Below, piece after piece: positions 18,744 through 26,239 of a stretch of DNA of 64,000 bases (positions are counted from its first letter, which is position 1; each line of letters opens with the position of its first letter). The notes below the pieces were generated by a model. It did no database searches, was not told the DNA's origin, and saw only the letters and a list, made by a program, of their open reading frames with translations. The DNA comes from Kocuria dechangensis (GTDB lineage: Bacteria; Actinomycetota; Actinomycetes; Actinomycetales; Micrococcaceae): the NCBI RefSeq assembly GCF_014636775.1, contig NZ_BMEQ01000001.1:418301-482300 (forward strand). Direction: 5' to 3'. A program made the position numbers and the translations under genes.

Positions 18744-19154
18744 TCAGTTCACGGGACCGGTGAACTTCTCGCCGGGGCCCTGGCCCGGGGCGTCCGGGAA
18801 CGGGGACGCCTCGCGGAACGCGAGCTGGAGCGTGCGGAGGCCGTCGCGCAGGGGGGCGGCGTGCTGGGAGCCGATCTCCGGGGCCGCGGCGGTGACGAAG
18901 CCGGCCAGCGCGGTGATGAGCTTGCGGGCCTCGTCGAGGTCCTTGAGCTCATCGGCGTCCTCGCCGGCGGCCAGGCCGCACTTGACGGCGGCGGCGCTCA
19001 TGAGGTGCACGGCGGCGGTCGTGATGACCTCGATGGCCGGGACCTCCGCGATGTCGCGCATCTGCTCGTTGACGGACTCGACCGTCTCCTGGGGGATCTC
19101 CTGGCCGGACGGGGCGGCGTCGTCGTCGAAGCGGTAGGTGTTCTCGGAAGTCAT
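18744..19154 (-). CDS. DUF1844 domain protein
   Basis: A 136-residue acidic cytoplasmic protein of the DUF1844 family, regularly found between the his genes and infC in Actinobacteria. The core reads VITTAAVHLMSAAAVKCGL, DLDEARKLITALAGFV and LRDGLRTLQLAFRE. ATG 19154 lies 6 nt after a CAGAGT hexamer at 19161-19166, so the mRNA may be leaderless. The C-terminal tail is Pro/Gly-rich. Function unknown. A long open frame continues upstream on the same strand, but it runs antisense over the DUF503 gene and the infC leader and is not coding. Confidence 0.85.
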   Translation of the reverse strand: MTSENTYRFDDDAAPSGQEIPQETVESVNEQMRDIAEVPAIEVITTAAVHLMSAAAVKCGLAAGEDADELKDLDEARKLITALAGFVTAAAPEIGSQHAAPLRDGLRTLQLAFREASPFPDAPGQGPGEKFTGPVN

Positions 19155-19192
19155 GGTCCAACTCTGCCACACGGCCGGCACGCGCCCGCGCC

Positions 19193-19198
19193 TACACT
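19193..19198 (+). promoter_or_regulatory. DUF503 gene -10 element
   Basis: TACACT lies 49 nt before GTG 19248. A GAGGAGGG ribosome site is found in the leader. Confidence 0.5.
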
Positions 19199-19247
19199 GC
19201 GGGCAGGAGCCGGGGGCGCCGCCCGGCCGCGAGGAGGGCGGGACGCC

Positions 19248-19544
19248 GTGTGGATCGGGTGGATCGAGTTCGACGTGCTCCTCGGGGACGTGCACTCGCT
19301 GAAGGCCAAGCGCTCCGTGGTCCGGCCGCTCGTGGCGGAGCTGGGCCGCCGCTTCCCGGTGAGCGTCGCGGAGACGGGCCACCAGGAGCTGCACCGCCGG
19401 GCCCTCGTGGGGGCCTCGGCGGTGGCCGGGGACGCGGCCCACCTCGTCGCCGTGCTGGACCAGATCGAGCGCTTCGTGGCGGGGCGGCCGGAGATCGAGC
19501 TGCTCTCCGCCCGCCGGGGACTGCACAGCACCGAGGACGAGTGA
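19248..19544 (+). CDS. DUF503 (YlxP-like) protein
   Basis: A 98-residue protein matching DUF503, the family of Bacillus YlxP, which often neighbours translation factor genes. Typical features are WIGWIEFDVLLGDVHSLKAK at the N terminus and VSVAETGHQELHRRALVG in the middle. The GTG start has GAGGAGGG 9 nt upstream. The molecular role is uncharacterised; a link to ribosome maturation has been suggested from gene context. It is transcribed toward infC. Confidence 0.83.
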   Translation: MWIGWIEFDVLLGDVHSLKAKRSVVRPLVAELGRRFPVSVAETGHQELHRRALVGASAVAGDAAHLVAVLDQIERFVAGRPEIELLSARRGLHSTEDE

Positions 19545-19878
19545 CACGCGGGCCGTGCGTTCGTTTCGGCAACGCGCGGCCGATGGGCTAGACTGTGTGG
19601 CAGTGTGCAAGTGGAGGAGACTCCCACCCGCGCCGGCCCCTGTCGTCGATCCCCGTGGACGACGACCTCGAGCCGCCGGGTCCGCGACGATCATCGTCCG
19701 CACGACGCCCGGCCGGGTCCGCCTGCCGGCGTCACGCATCGCGGCTCCCTCCGGGGCGCCGTGCCGATGAGCCTCCGCTTGCCGACCGCAGCGGGGGCTT
19801 TTGTCGTTGCGGACCGCAACCGAACCATGACGCTTCCCGGTAGTCGCCGGGGAGCACGCGAAAGAGCAGGAGCACGGC
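19545..19878 (+). promoter_or_regulatory. infC promoter and long leader with attenuator (334 nt)
   Basis: A TAGACT -10 at 19589-19594, with a weak TTCGGC -35 (19565-19570) 18 nt upstream, should start a leader of about 275 nt. Near the 5' end, GTGGAGGAG (19611-19619) is followed by CTCCCAC and could form a short hairpin. The same GGAGG could instead pair with CCTCC of the terminator at 19771. The final 16 codons before infC have no ATG, GTG or TTG in frame. An upstream frame, GTG 19603 to TGA 19770, ends exactly at the terminator stem. Confidence 0.65.
19771..19802 (+). terminator. Intrinsic terminator / attenuator in the infC leader
   Basis: A 9-bp stem (19771-19779 with 19790-19798, one G-U pair) is followed directly by TTTTGT. 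This is the only hairpin in the window with a classical T run, and it lies upstream of infC rather than after a gene. It therefore looks regulatory. Confidence 0.7.
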
Positions 19879-20973
19879 ATCAGCGATCCACGCATCAATG
19901 ACAGAATCCGCGTCCCGGAAGTCCGCCTCGTCGGACCCGCAGGCGAGCAGGTCGGCATCGTCCGCGTCGAGGACGCGCTGAGGCTGGCCCGCGAATCGGA
20001 TCTTGATCTGGTCGAGGTGGCACCCAACGCCAAGCCGCCGGTGGCCAAGCTCATGGACTTCGGCAAGTACAAGTACGAGGCCGCGGTCAAGGCCCGTGAG
20101 GCCCGCAAGAACCAGACGAACACGGTCCTCAAGGAGGTCCGGTTCCGGCTGAAGATCGACACGCACGACTACGAGACCAAGGTCGGCCACGCCAAGCGGT
20201 TCCTCGCCGCCGGCGACAAGGTCAAGGCCATGATCCAGTTCCGCGGCCGTGAGCAGCAGCGCCCGGAGATGGGCGTGCGCCTGCTCGAGCGCTTCGCGAA
20301 CGACGTCGCCGAGGTCGGGTCCGTGGAGTCGAGCCCGCGGGTGGACGGTCGCAACATGGTCATGGTGGTCGGGCCGCTGAAGAACAAGGCCGAGGCCAAG
20401 GCCGAGGCGCGCCGCCAGAAGCAGCGCGAGGAGGCCAAGGCCGACAACGAGCGCAAGGCGACCGAGAAGATCGACACCTCCTCCGCCGCGCCCGTGACGC
20501 AGACCATCGGGGACGCGTTCCCCGCCGAGCTGCTCGAGCGGGCCGTCCAGGCCGAGGAGACCGTCGAGGCTCCCCGGACCGAGGAGACGGCCCCGGTCGT
20601 CGAGGCCCCCGAGGTCGAGCAGCCGGCCGAGACGCCCGTGGAGGCCCCGAAGGTGGAGACGCCGGTGGAGGCCCCCAAGGCCGAGGAGCCTGCGGAGGCC
20701 CCGAAGGCGGAGGAGCCCGCGGAGGCCCCGAAGGCCCAGGAGCCTGCGGAGGCCCCGAAGGTCGAGGAGCCCGTGGCGGCGCCGAAGGCCCAGGAGCCTG
20801 CGGAGGCCCCGAAGGTCGAGGAGCCCGTGGCGGCGCCGAAGGTCGAGAAGCCTGCGGCGAAGCCGGCCGCGGCCCCCAAGCCCGCGGCGAAGCCCGTGCC
20901 GACCCCGGCCCAGTCCGCGAAGCCCGCCCCGAAGGCACCTCGTCCCGGCCCTCGGCCGGGCCCGAAGGCCTGA
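19879..20973 (+). CDS. infC: Translation initiation factor IF-3, AUC start, with long repeat tail
   Basis: IF-3 binds the 30S subunit and proofreads start-codon choice. Conserved N-terminal sequence begins directly at ATC 19879 ([20 protein letters not shown]). The nearest in-frame stop upstream is at 19828-19830 with no ATG, GTG or TTG between, so AUC must be the start; GCAGGAG lies 7 nt before it. Non-standard starts are known for infC and allow IF-3 to repress its own translation. The core ends near residue 170. A tail of about 195 residues, rich in Pro, Ala, Glu and Lys, brings the protein to 364 residues, about twice the usual size. Confidence 0.93.
   Translation: MSDPRINDRIRVPEVRLVGPAGEQVGIVRVEDALRLARESDLDLVEVAPNAKPPVAKLMDFGKYKYEAAVKAREARKNQTNTVLKEVRFRLKIDTHDYETKVGHAKRFLAAGDKVKAMIQFRGREQQRPEMGVRLLERFANDVAEVGSVESSPRVDGRNMVMVVGPLKNKAEAKAEARRQKQREEAKADNERKATEKIDTSSAAPVTQTIGDAFPAELLERAVQAEETVEAPRTEETAPVVEAPEVEQPAETPVEAPKVETPVEAPKAEEPAEAPKAEEPAEAPKAQEPAEAPKVEEPVAAPKAQEPAEAPKVEEPVAAPKVEKPAAKPAAAPKPAAKPVPTPAQSAKPAPKAPRPGPRPGPKA
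20641..20856 (+). repeat. Eight 27-nt tandem repeats inside infC
   Basis: Eight in-frame imperfect copies of a 27-nt unit encode nine-residue blocks of the type [18 protein letters not shown] and AAPKAQEPA. They start at residue 255 of IF-3. Confidence 0.85.
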
Positions 20974-21121
20974 TCCCGCCCCCGGGCGGGCAGCAGAACT
21001 GACAGCGCCCTGTGCGCGCGGCCGCTCCCGGCTGTGCGCACGGGGCACCGAAGAGGCACGACGACGTCCGTCGTGCCCTCCGGCGGATATCGCCGGACGA
21101 TCTATAAGGAGAACGGCTCCC

Positions 21122-21316
21122 ATGCCGAAGATGAAGACCCACAGCGGGGCGAAGAAGCGCTTCAAGCTCACCGGTACCGGCAAGGTCAAGCGCCAGCAGG
21201 CCAACCGCCGCCACTACCTGGAGCACAAGTCCTCCCGCCTGACCCGCCGCCTGGCCTCCGACCAGATCGTGACCCCCGGCGAGGCCAAGGTCATCAAGAA
21301 GATGCTGGGCAAGTAA
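21122..21316 (+). CDS. rpmI: 50S ribosomal protein L35
   Basis: A 64-residue, strongly basic ribosomal protein of the large subunit ([20 protein letters not shown], later [10 protein letters not shown]). Length and sequence are standard. The ATG follows ATAAGGAGAAC. It lies 148 nt after infC and 94 nt before rplT, in the usual infC-rpmI-rplT order. No separate promoter stands out in the infC-rpmI gap. Confidence 0.97.
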   Translation: MPKMKTHSGAKKRFKLTGTGKVKRQQANRRHYLEHKSSRLTRRLASDQIVTPGEAKVIKKMLGK

Positions 21317-21410
21317 GCCCCCTCGCATCCTCCGGGGAGCACCGCTCCCCGCCCCGCACAGATTTGACCTCCCGGCCGACCGGCCGGGACCGAAGTGAAG
21401 GAGTACACAC

Positions 21411-21800
21411 GTGGCACGTGTGAAGCGGGCGGTCAACGCCCACAAGAAGCGCCGGGAGATCCTCGAGCAGGCCTCCGGCTACCGCGGTCAGCGCTCGCGC
21501 CTCTACCGCAAGGCGAAGGAGCAGGTCACCCACTCGTTCGTCTACAGCTACAACGACCGCCGCAAGCGCAAGGGCGACTTCCGCCGCCTGTGGATCCAGC
21601 GCATCAACGCCGCGGCCCGCGCCAACGGCCTGACCTACAACCGCTTCATCCAGGGCCTGAAGGCCGCTGAGGTGGAGGTCGACCGCCGCATGCTCGCCGA
21701 GCTGGCCGTCAACGACCAGGCCGCCTTCGCCGCCCTGGTCGAGATCGCGAAGAACGCCCTGCCGGAGGACACCTCCGCGCCGCGCGAAGCCTCGGTCTGA
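21411..21800 (+). CDS. rplT: 50S ribosomal protein L20
   Basis: A 129-residue large-subunit assembly protein ([60 protein letters not shown]). L20 represses its own operon in several bacteria by binding the leader mRNA; I see no clear L20-binding mimic in the rpmI-rplT gap. GTG 21411 has AAGGAG 11 nt upstream. The C-terminal ten residues are a short low-complexity extension. Confidence 0.97.
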   Translation: MARVKRAVNAHKKRREILEQASGYRGQRSRLYRKAKEQVTHSFVYSYNDRRKRKGDFRRLWIQRINAAARANGLTYNRFIQGLKAAEVEVDRRMLAELAVNDQAAFAALVEIAKNALPEDTSAPREASV

Positions 21801-21814
21801 GCACTGCACCGGCA

Positions 21815-22723
21815 GTGAACCTCACGGAGCGCCTGGCCGCCCAGCCGATGTCCAACCCCCGAGCCGATCGGGTCAAGGACGTCGCGGGGCTGGCCGGGCG
21901 CTCCGCTCGTTCCAAGCGGGGTCTCTTCCTCGCCGAGGGCCCTCAGAACGCCCGGGAGGCGCTGGCCCGCCATCTCGAGTCCCCGTGCGTGGACGCCGTC
22001 TACGTCACCGAGGACGCCCTGGGCCGCCACCCGGACATCGCGGCCCTGCTCGAGCGCGTGGCCGGGGACCGCTCCGTGTTCGTGCGCCTCGTGACGCGGG
22101 AGGTGCTCGCCGCCATGAGCGACGCCGTGACCCCGCAGGGCGTCGTCGTCGTGTGCCCGTCCCTCGACGTGGCCGCGGAGGAGGTCCTCGCGGCCGGGCC
22201 CCGGCTCGTCGCCGTCCTGGCCCGCGTGCAGGACCCCGGCAACGCGGGCACCGTCCTGCGCGCGGCGGACGCCGCGGGGGCCGACGCGGTCGTGCTCACC
22301 GCCGGCAGCGTGGACGTCTACAACCCCAAGACCGTGCGCTCGACCGCCGGGTCCCTGTTCCACCTGCCCGTGGTGGTCGGCGCGGACCTGCCGGAGCTGC
22401 TGCGCGCCGCGCGCGAGGCCGGCTGCGGGGTCCTGGCCGCCGACGGCCACGGGGACGTGGACCTGGACCGGCTCCAGGACGCCTCCGCGGCCCGGGCCGC
22501 CGGCGCCGAGGGCGTCGACGCGGTCTACGACCTCGCCCGGCCCACCGTGTGGCTGTTCGGCAACGAGGCGCAGGGCCTCTCCGCGCAGGAAAAGGCCCTG
22601 GCGGACCACCGGGTCGCCGTGCCCGTCCACGGACGGGCCGAGTCACTCAACGTGGGCACGGCCGCCACGGTGTGCCTCTACGCCTCGGCCCGCGCGCAGC
22701 GCAGGGGTGCGGACCGGCCCTGA
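21815..22723 (+). CDS. TrmH-family (SpoU) RNA 2'-O-methyltransferase
   Basis: A 302-residue SPOUT-class methyltransferase with an N-terminal substrate-binding domain (RVKDVAGLAGRSARSKRGLF, LAEGPQNARE). The C-terminal knotted domain has all three family motifs: VQDPGNAGTVLRAADAAGAD, VWLFGNEAQGLS and VPVHGRAESLNVGTAATVCL. It probably methylates a ribose of rRNA or tRNA; the nucleotide cannot be told from sequence. The GTG start is 14 nt after rplT, so it is likely in the same transcript, as in many Actinobacteria. Confidence 0.9.
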   Translation: MNLTERLAAQPMSNPRADRVKDVAGLAGRSARSKRGLFLAEGPQNAREALARHLESPCVDAVYVTEDALGRHPDIAALLERVAGDRSVFVRLVTREVLAAMSDAVTPQGVVVVCPSLDVAAEEVLAAGPRLVAVLARVQDPGNAGTVLRAADAAGADAVVLTAGSVDVYNPKTVRSTAGSLFHLPVVVGADLPELLRAAREAGCGVLAADGHGDVDLDRLQDASAARAAGAEGVDAVYDLARPTVWLFGNEAQGLSAQEKALADHRVAVPVHGRAESLNVGTAATVCLYASARAQRRGADRP

Positions 22724-22739
22724 CGGTCCGCCGGGAACG

Positions 22740-22775
22740 ACGGCGCGGAGCCTGCGGGCTCCGCGCCGTTCTTCG
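22740..22775 (+). terminator. Terminator after the TrmH-family gene
   Basis: A 13-bp perfect stem (22740-22752 with 22757-22769) with a TGCG loop is followed by TCTTCGTCTC. It ends the infC-rpmI-rplT-trmH unit. Confidence 0.8.
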
Positions 22776-22819
22776 TCTCGGGGCGCGGTCCGCTCGTGGT
22801 CCCGGGACGAGCCCTTGAA

Positions 22820-22848
22820 CAAACAGGTGAAGAATGCTTCACTGTTTG
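22820..22848. promoter_or_regulatory. Inverted repeat in the terC promoter region
   Basis: CAAACAGGTGAAG and CTTCACTGTTTG form a dyad with one bulged base around an AATG centre. It lies just upstream of the riboswitch, and TTGAAC (22815-22820) overlaps its left end. It may be an operator for a dimeric regulator. Confidence 0.45.
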
Positions 22849-22852
22849 GCAC

Positions 22853-22947
22853 AGGGAGGGGAGTATCCCACCAGCGTTCCGTCGTCACTACGGCCCCGCG
22901 TGAGGAGCCCGGCGGGCGGGCCCGTCCGGGGCCGGGAGAGACCTCCG
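22853..22947 (+). ncRNA. Probable yybP-ykoY (manganese) riboswitch aptamer
   Basis: Two hallmark conserved loops of the yybP-ykoY class occur in order: GGGGAGTA at 22858-22865 and GTCGTCA at 22881-22887. A GC-rich stem region (22895-22935) follows. GGAGG at 22855-22859 can pair with CCTCC at 22942-22946 to close the domain. The class senses Mn(II) and often precedes terC/alx genes, as here. No covariance model search was possible. Confidence 0.65.
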
Positions 22948-22965
22948 ATCGGAGCGATCGGAAGG
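22942..22965 (+). promoter_or_regulatory. Hairpin covering the terC ribosome site
   Basis: CCTCCGATC (22942-22950) can pair with GATCGGAAGG (22956-22965) with one bulge, hiding the GGAAGG ribosome site of terC. The same CCTCC is needed to close the aptamer stem, so the two structures exclude each other. That is the logic of a translational ON switch. Confidence 0.6.
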
Positions 22966-22972
22966 TGTCGTG

Positions 22973-24016
22973 ATGGATGTCCCGTTCTGGATCTGGGCCG
23001 CGGTGCTCGGCTTCATCGTGGTGATGCTGGCCGTCGACCTGTTCGCCCACCGGCACGCCCACGTGATCGGGGTCAGCGAAGCCGCGGCGTGGTCGGGGGT
23101 GTGGGTCGCCTTCGGCGTGGGCTTCGGCGCGCTGGTCTGGGCCGTCTGGGGAGCGGAGTACGGCCAGCAGTACTTCGCCGGCTATCTCATCGAGAAGTCC
23201 CTGGCGGTGGACAACGTCTTCGTCTGGGCGATCATCTTCAGCCACTTCGCCGTGCCGCGGCAGTACCAGCACCGGGTGCTGTTCCTGGGGGTGCTGGGCG
23301 CACTGGTCTTCCGCGGGATCTTCATCGCAGCCGGGGCCCTGCTGATCCAGCACTTCTCCTGGGTCCTCTACGTCTTCGCCGCGTTCTTGCTGTTCACCGG
23401 CTACCGGATGATCCGGCGGCGCGACGAGCACCTGGACCCGGAGCGGTCGGCGGTGCTGCGCGGCTTCCGCCGGTTCGTGCCGATGACCGAGGCCTACCAC
23501 GGCCAGAAGCTGCTGGTGCGCCGGGACGGGGTGCTGCTGGCCACCCCGCTGCTGGCGGTGCTGGTCCTGATCGAGGTCACCGACATCGTCTTCGCCGTCG
23601 ACTCGATCCCGGCGATCTTCGCCGTCACCGACGAGGTGTTCCTGGTCTTCACCGCCAACGCGTTCGCGATCCTGGGGCTGCGGGCGATGTACTTCCTGCT
23701 CGCCGACCTGATCCACCGGTTCGTCCACCTGAAGACCGGCCTCGCCCTGGTGCTGATCTGGGTCGGGCTCAAGATGCTGCTGAAGATCGACCTCTTCTAC
23801 ATCCCCACCCCGGTCTCCCTGGCGGTCGTGGCCTCGATCATCACCGTCTCGATCGCCCTCAGCCTACGGGCCACCCGCGGCCAGGGCCGCCGCGCGCTGG
23901 AGACCCTGCCCGACCCGCCGTTCCGGGTCGCCACCAAGGAGGAGGACAGCGCCCTGGAACCGGTCTGGGGCCGCCGAGCAGATCGCTCACCGGTCCCGCA
24001 CCAGCGGGAGCGGTGA
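22973..24016 (+). CDS. terC: TerC/Alx-family membrane protein, probable metal exporter
   Basis: A 347-residue protein with about eight membrane helices, such as FWIWAAVLGFIVVMLAVDLF and LLATPLLAVLVLIEVTDIVF. Conserved acidic residues lie in the helices: EKSLAVDNVFVWAIIF and FAVDSIPAIFAVTDE are TerC hallmarks. Members export Mn(II) or help load exported metalloproteins, and are often under the yybP-ykoY riboswitch, as seems true here. I prefer ATG 22973 (GGAAGG 7 nt upstream) over GTG 22970. The C terminus is polar and cytoplasmic. The older link to tellurite resistance is not supported by any ter neighbour. Confidence 0.9.
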   Translation: MDVPFWIWAAVLGFIVVMLAVDLFAHRHAHVIGVSEAAAWSGVWVAFGVGFGALVWAVWGAEYGQQYFAGYLIEKSLAVDNVFVWAIIFSHFAVPRQYQHRVLFLGVLGALVFRGIFIAAGALLIQHFSWVLYVFAAFLLFTGYRMIRRRDEHLDPERSAVLRGFRRFVPMTEAYHGQKLLVRRDGVLLATPLLAVLVLIEVTDIVFAVDSIPAIFAVTDEVFLVFTANAFAILGLRAMYFLLADLIHRFVHLKTGLALVLIWVGLKMLLKIDLFYIPTPVSLAVVASIITVSIALSLRATRGQGRRALETLPDPPFRVATKEEDSALEPVWGRRADRSPVPHQRER

Positions 24017-24034
24017 CACGGACCGGTCCCGGGG

Positions 24035-24053
24035 GCCGGGCCGAGAGCCCGGC
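24035..24053 (+). terminator. Short hairpin after terC
   Basis: GCCGGGC and GCCCGGC flank a 5-nt loop, 18 nt after the terC stop. The stem is short and no T run follows. Confidence 0.4.
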
Positions 24054-24070
24054 AGCCGGTCCCGATGGGG

Positions 24071-24076
24071 GAGAAT
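24071..24076 (+). promoter_or_regulatory. -10-like element for the winged-helix regulator
   Basis: GAGAAT ends 7 nt before ATG 24084 with no ribosome site. It is a weaker match than the other leaderless promoters. Confidence 0.4.
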
Positions 24077-24083
24077 CCGGGGC

Positions 24084-24476
24084 ATGACCTCCAGCTCCCG
24101 GCCCGACGACGCCGAGGCCTCGCCCCGTCACGATCACGACGAGCCCGGGCCGCGGGATCCCGGCGGGCCCCGGCGACCGTCGTGGACGCTGCTCACCAAC
24201 CACGGCCACGTCCTGCTGGCCGTGGCCGGCTCCCCGGACGCGCGGGTCACCGAGATCGCCGACCAGGTCGGGATCACCGTGCGCGCGACCCTTGCCATTC
24301 TCAAGGACCTCGAGTCCGCCGGCTTCCTCACCCGCCACAGGGTGGGGCGGCGCAGCCACTACACCGTGGACCGGCACCAGCACTTCCGCCACCCGGCCAC
24401 CGCCGCCCACGAGGTGGCCGGGCTGCTGGCCATCTTCGATCCGGACCCGTCCGCCCGGGCGAAGCGCGAGTCCTGA
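24084..24476 (+). CDS. Winged-helix transcriptional regulator
   Basis: A 130-residue protein with a disordered, charged N terminus of about 30 residues and a winged helix at about 35-95 (TLLTNHGHVLLAVAG, VTEIADQVGITVRATLAILK, LESAGFLTRHRVGRRSHYTV). It resembles MarR/ArsR-type regulators, but I see no cysteine-based metal site. It is 67 nt downstream of terC and may control it or the convergent DUF808 gene. The inverted repeat at 22820-22848 is a candidate target. No ligand can be inferred. Confidence 0.75.
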   Translation: MTSSSRPDDAEASPRHDHDEPGPRDPGGPRRPSWTLLTNHGHVLLAVAGSPDARVTEIADQVGITVRATLAILKDLESAGFLTRHRVGRRSHYTVDRHQHFRHPATAAHEVAGLLAIFDPDPSARAKRES

Positions 24477-24491
24477 GGGGAGTCCCGGCCG

Positions 24492-25580
24492 TCACCGGGT
24501 CGCGGTGGACCCGCCGTCGGAAGGGGATGCGGGACCGTCGGACGCGGCGGTGCCGTCCTGGGCCGGGGAGGCCGCCGTGGAGTGCTTGCCATGGTGCTCG
24601 CCGGCGGCCTCGTGGGCTCCGTGCTCGGCGTGGTCGGCCTCGTGCTCGCCCTTGCCGAACGGCAGCAGCTCCCACACCAGCACCAGGACCCCGCCCCACA
24701 GCACGCCCAGGACCGCGGAGAATAAGGTGTTCGTGAGCCAGGCGAGCGCCGCGCCGAGACCGCCGGCGACCGCGTCGTGCACGAGGACCTCGACGTGGTG
24801 CACGGCCTCGTACGGGGCGTGCCAGCCCAGCTCGTCGACCCCGACGAGGATGATGTGCCCGCCCACCCACAGCATGGCGGCCGTGCCGACGACCGAGATG
24901 ACGGTGAGCAGCGCGGGCATGCCCTTGACCAGGCCGCGGCCGATCTTCTGGGCGGCCGGGGACGTCCGCTCGGCCAGGTGCAGGCCGAAGTCGTCCATGC
25001 GGATGATCAGCGCCACCACGCCGTAGACCAGGACGGTGATGCCGATGGCCACGACCACCAGGATGGCCGCGCGCGAGAACAGCGTCTCCTCGGCCACCTC
25101 GTTGAGGGAGATGACCATGATCTCGGCCGAGAGGATGAGGTCGGTGCGCACCGCGCCGCCCACCATCGTGTCCTCGGCCTCCTTGCCCTTCTGGACCACC
25201 GGCGTCTTCGTCTTGGCCCCGTGGCCGGAGAGCTTGGCCCATATCTTCTCGGCGCCCTCGAAGCACAGGTAGCTGCCGCCGAGCATGAGGATCGGGGTCA
25301 GCAGCCACGGCGCGAACTGGCTCAGCAGCAGGGCCACCGGGAGGATGAAGATGAGCTTGTTGCGCAGCGAGCCCTTGGTGATGCGCCAGATGATCGGCAG
25401 CTCCCGCGCCGGGGAGATGCCGTGGACGTACTGGGGGGTCACGGCGGTGTCGTCGACGACGACGCCCGCGGCCTTCATGCTCGCCCGGCCGGCGGCCGCA
25501 CCGATGTCGTCCACGGAGGCGGCGGTGACGCGCGCCAGGGCGGCGACGTCGTCGAGCAGGGCCACCAGACCGCCGCTCAT
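24492..25580 (-). CDS. DUF808 membrane protein (YedI-like)
   Basis: A 362-residue inner-membrane protein of the DUF808/YedI family. The N terminus reads SGGLVALLDDVAALARVTAA and is followed by several hydrophobic segments, including NKLIFILPVALLLSQFAPWL and AILVVVAIGITVLVYGVVAL. After the last helix comes a His- and acid-rich tail (HEADHAEHGAHEAAGEHHGK) that could bind metal ions. That may link it to the adjacent terC locus, though this is only inference. The ATG has GGAGG upstream. Function unknown. Confidence 0.85.
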   Translation of the reverse strand: MSGGLVALLDDVAALARVTAASVDDIGAAAGRASMKAAGVVVDDTAVTPQYVHGISPARELPIIWRITKGSLRNKLIFILPVALLLSQFAPWLLTPILMLGGSYLCFEGAEKIWAKLSGHGAKTKTPVVQKGKEAEDTMVGGAVRTDLILSAEIMVISLNEVAEETLFSRAAILVVVAIGITVLVYGVVALIIRMDDFGLHLAERTSPAAQKIGRGLVKGMPALLTVISVVGTAAMLWVGGHIILVGVDELGWHAPYEAVHHVEVLVHDAVAGGLGAALAWLTNTLFSAVLGVLWGGVLVLVWELLPFGKGEHEADHAEHGAHEAAGEHHGKHSTAASPAQDGTAASDGPASPSDGGSTATR

Positions 25581-25703
25581 CGGAGGACCTCCGGGGGGAC
25601 CGTGGTGCGGGCGGGCAGGGCCGCAGTGGTGATCAGCATGGTTACAGGGTAAGTGCAAGTGTCCGGGATGGAGCACCCCGGGCGCCCGGGACCGGCCCGG
25701 TGG

Positions 25704-25709
25704 CACACT
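25704..25709 (+). promoter_or_regulatory. -10-like element for the leaderless NUDIX gene
   Basis: CACACT ends 6 nt before GTG 25716, and no ribosome site is present. Confidence 0.45.
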
Positions 25710-25715
25710 GGACCG

Positions 25716-26183
25716 GTGACCTCCCAGCCCCGCCCGACCGGCCTCCCGTCCCGCTTCCGCACCCAGGTGGTCGGCGCCGCCCTGCTCGACGACGCCGCCC
25801 GCCCCACGTCCTTCCTCGCCGCGCAGCGGGCCTATCCTGAGGCCCTGCGGGGGCTCTGGGAGTTCCCGGGGGGCAAGCAGGAACCGGACGAGAGCTGCGA
25901 GCAGGCCCTGGTCCGGGAGTGCGCCGAAGAGCTGGGCGTGCGGGTCGAGCTGCGGGACGAGGTGCCCGGGCCGCACCCGCAGGGCTGGCCCCTGAAGGAC
26001 ACCGCCGCGATGCGGGTCTGGACGGGCACGGTGGCCGGGGGCCAGCCGGCGCCCGCGGCGGGCGAGGACCACCTCGCCGTCCGGTGGGTCCCGCTCGGCG
26101 ACCCCGAAGCCGTGCTGTCGCTGCCCTGGATCCCGGCGGACCTGCCGATCGTGCACGCGCTGCTGGAGCAGCTCGCCCGCTGA
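25716..26183 (+). CDS. NUDIX hydrolase, probable MutT-type 8-oxo-dGTP diphosphatase
   Basis: A 155-residue NUDIX protein. The family box G-x5-E-x7-RE-x2-EE-x-G-U is represented by GGKQEPDESCEQALVRECAE followed by ELGV, preceded by LRGLWEFPGG as in MutT. It probably removes oxidised nucleotides such as 8-oxo-dGTP, though other nucleotide diphosphates are possible. GTG 25716 fits a leaderless mRNA; an upstream in-frame ATG at 25653 has no better support. Confidence 0.87.
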   Translation: MTSQPRPTGLPSRFRTQVVGAALLDDAARPTSFLAAQRAYPEALRGLWEFPGGKQEPDESCEQALVRECAEELGVRVELRDEVPGPHPQGWPLKDTAAMRVWTGTVAGGQPAPAAGEDHLAVRWVPLGDPEAVLSLPWIPADLPIVHALLEQLAR

Positions 26184-26239
26184 CCCCCTCCGCGGCCCTC
26201 GTGCCCCCGCCCTCTCGCCCGGGGAGAACCGGGTGCCGG

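Noticed and set aside
20017..20055. GTG 20017 or ATG 20053 as the infC start
   Set aside because: Either would delete most of the conserved N-terminal domain of IF-3, which reads without a break from ATC 19879.
18744..20162. A long minus-strand frame of 472 codons ending in the DUF1844 protein
   Set aside because: Only the last 136 residues are the DUF1844 protein. The upstream part is antisense to the DUF503 gene and the infC leader.
22834..22972. Protein-coding start at ATG 22834 upstream of terC
   Set aside because: That frame covers the riboswitch motifs and continues out of frame over terC. Conserved RNA motifs explain the stretch better.
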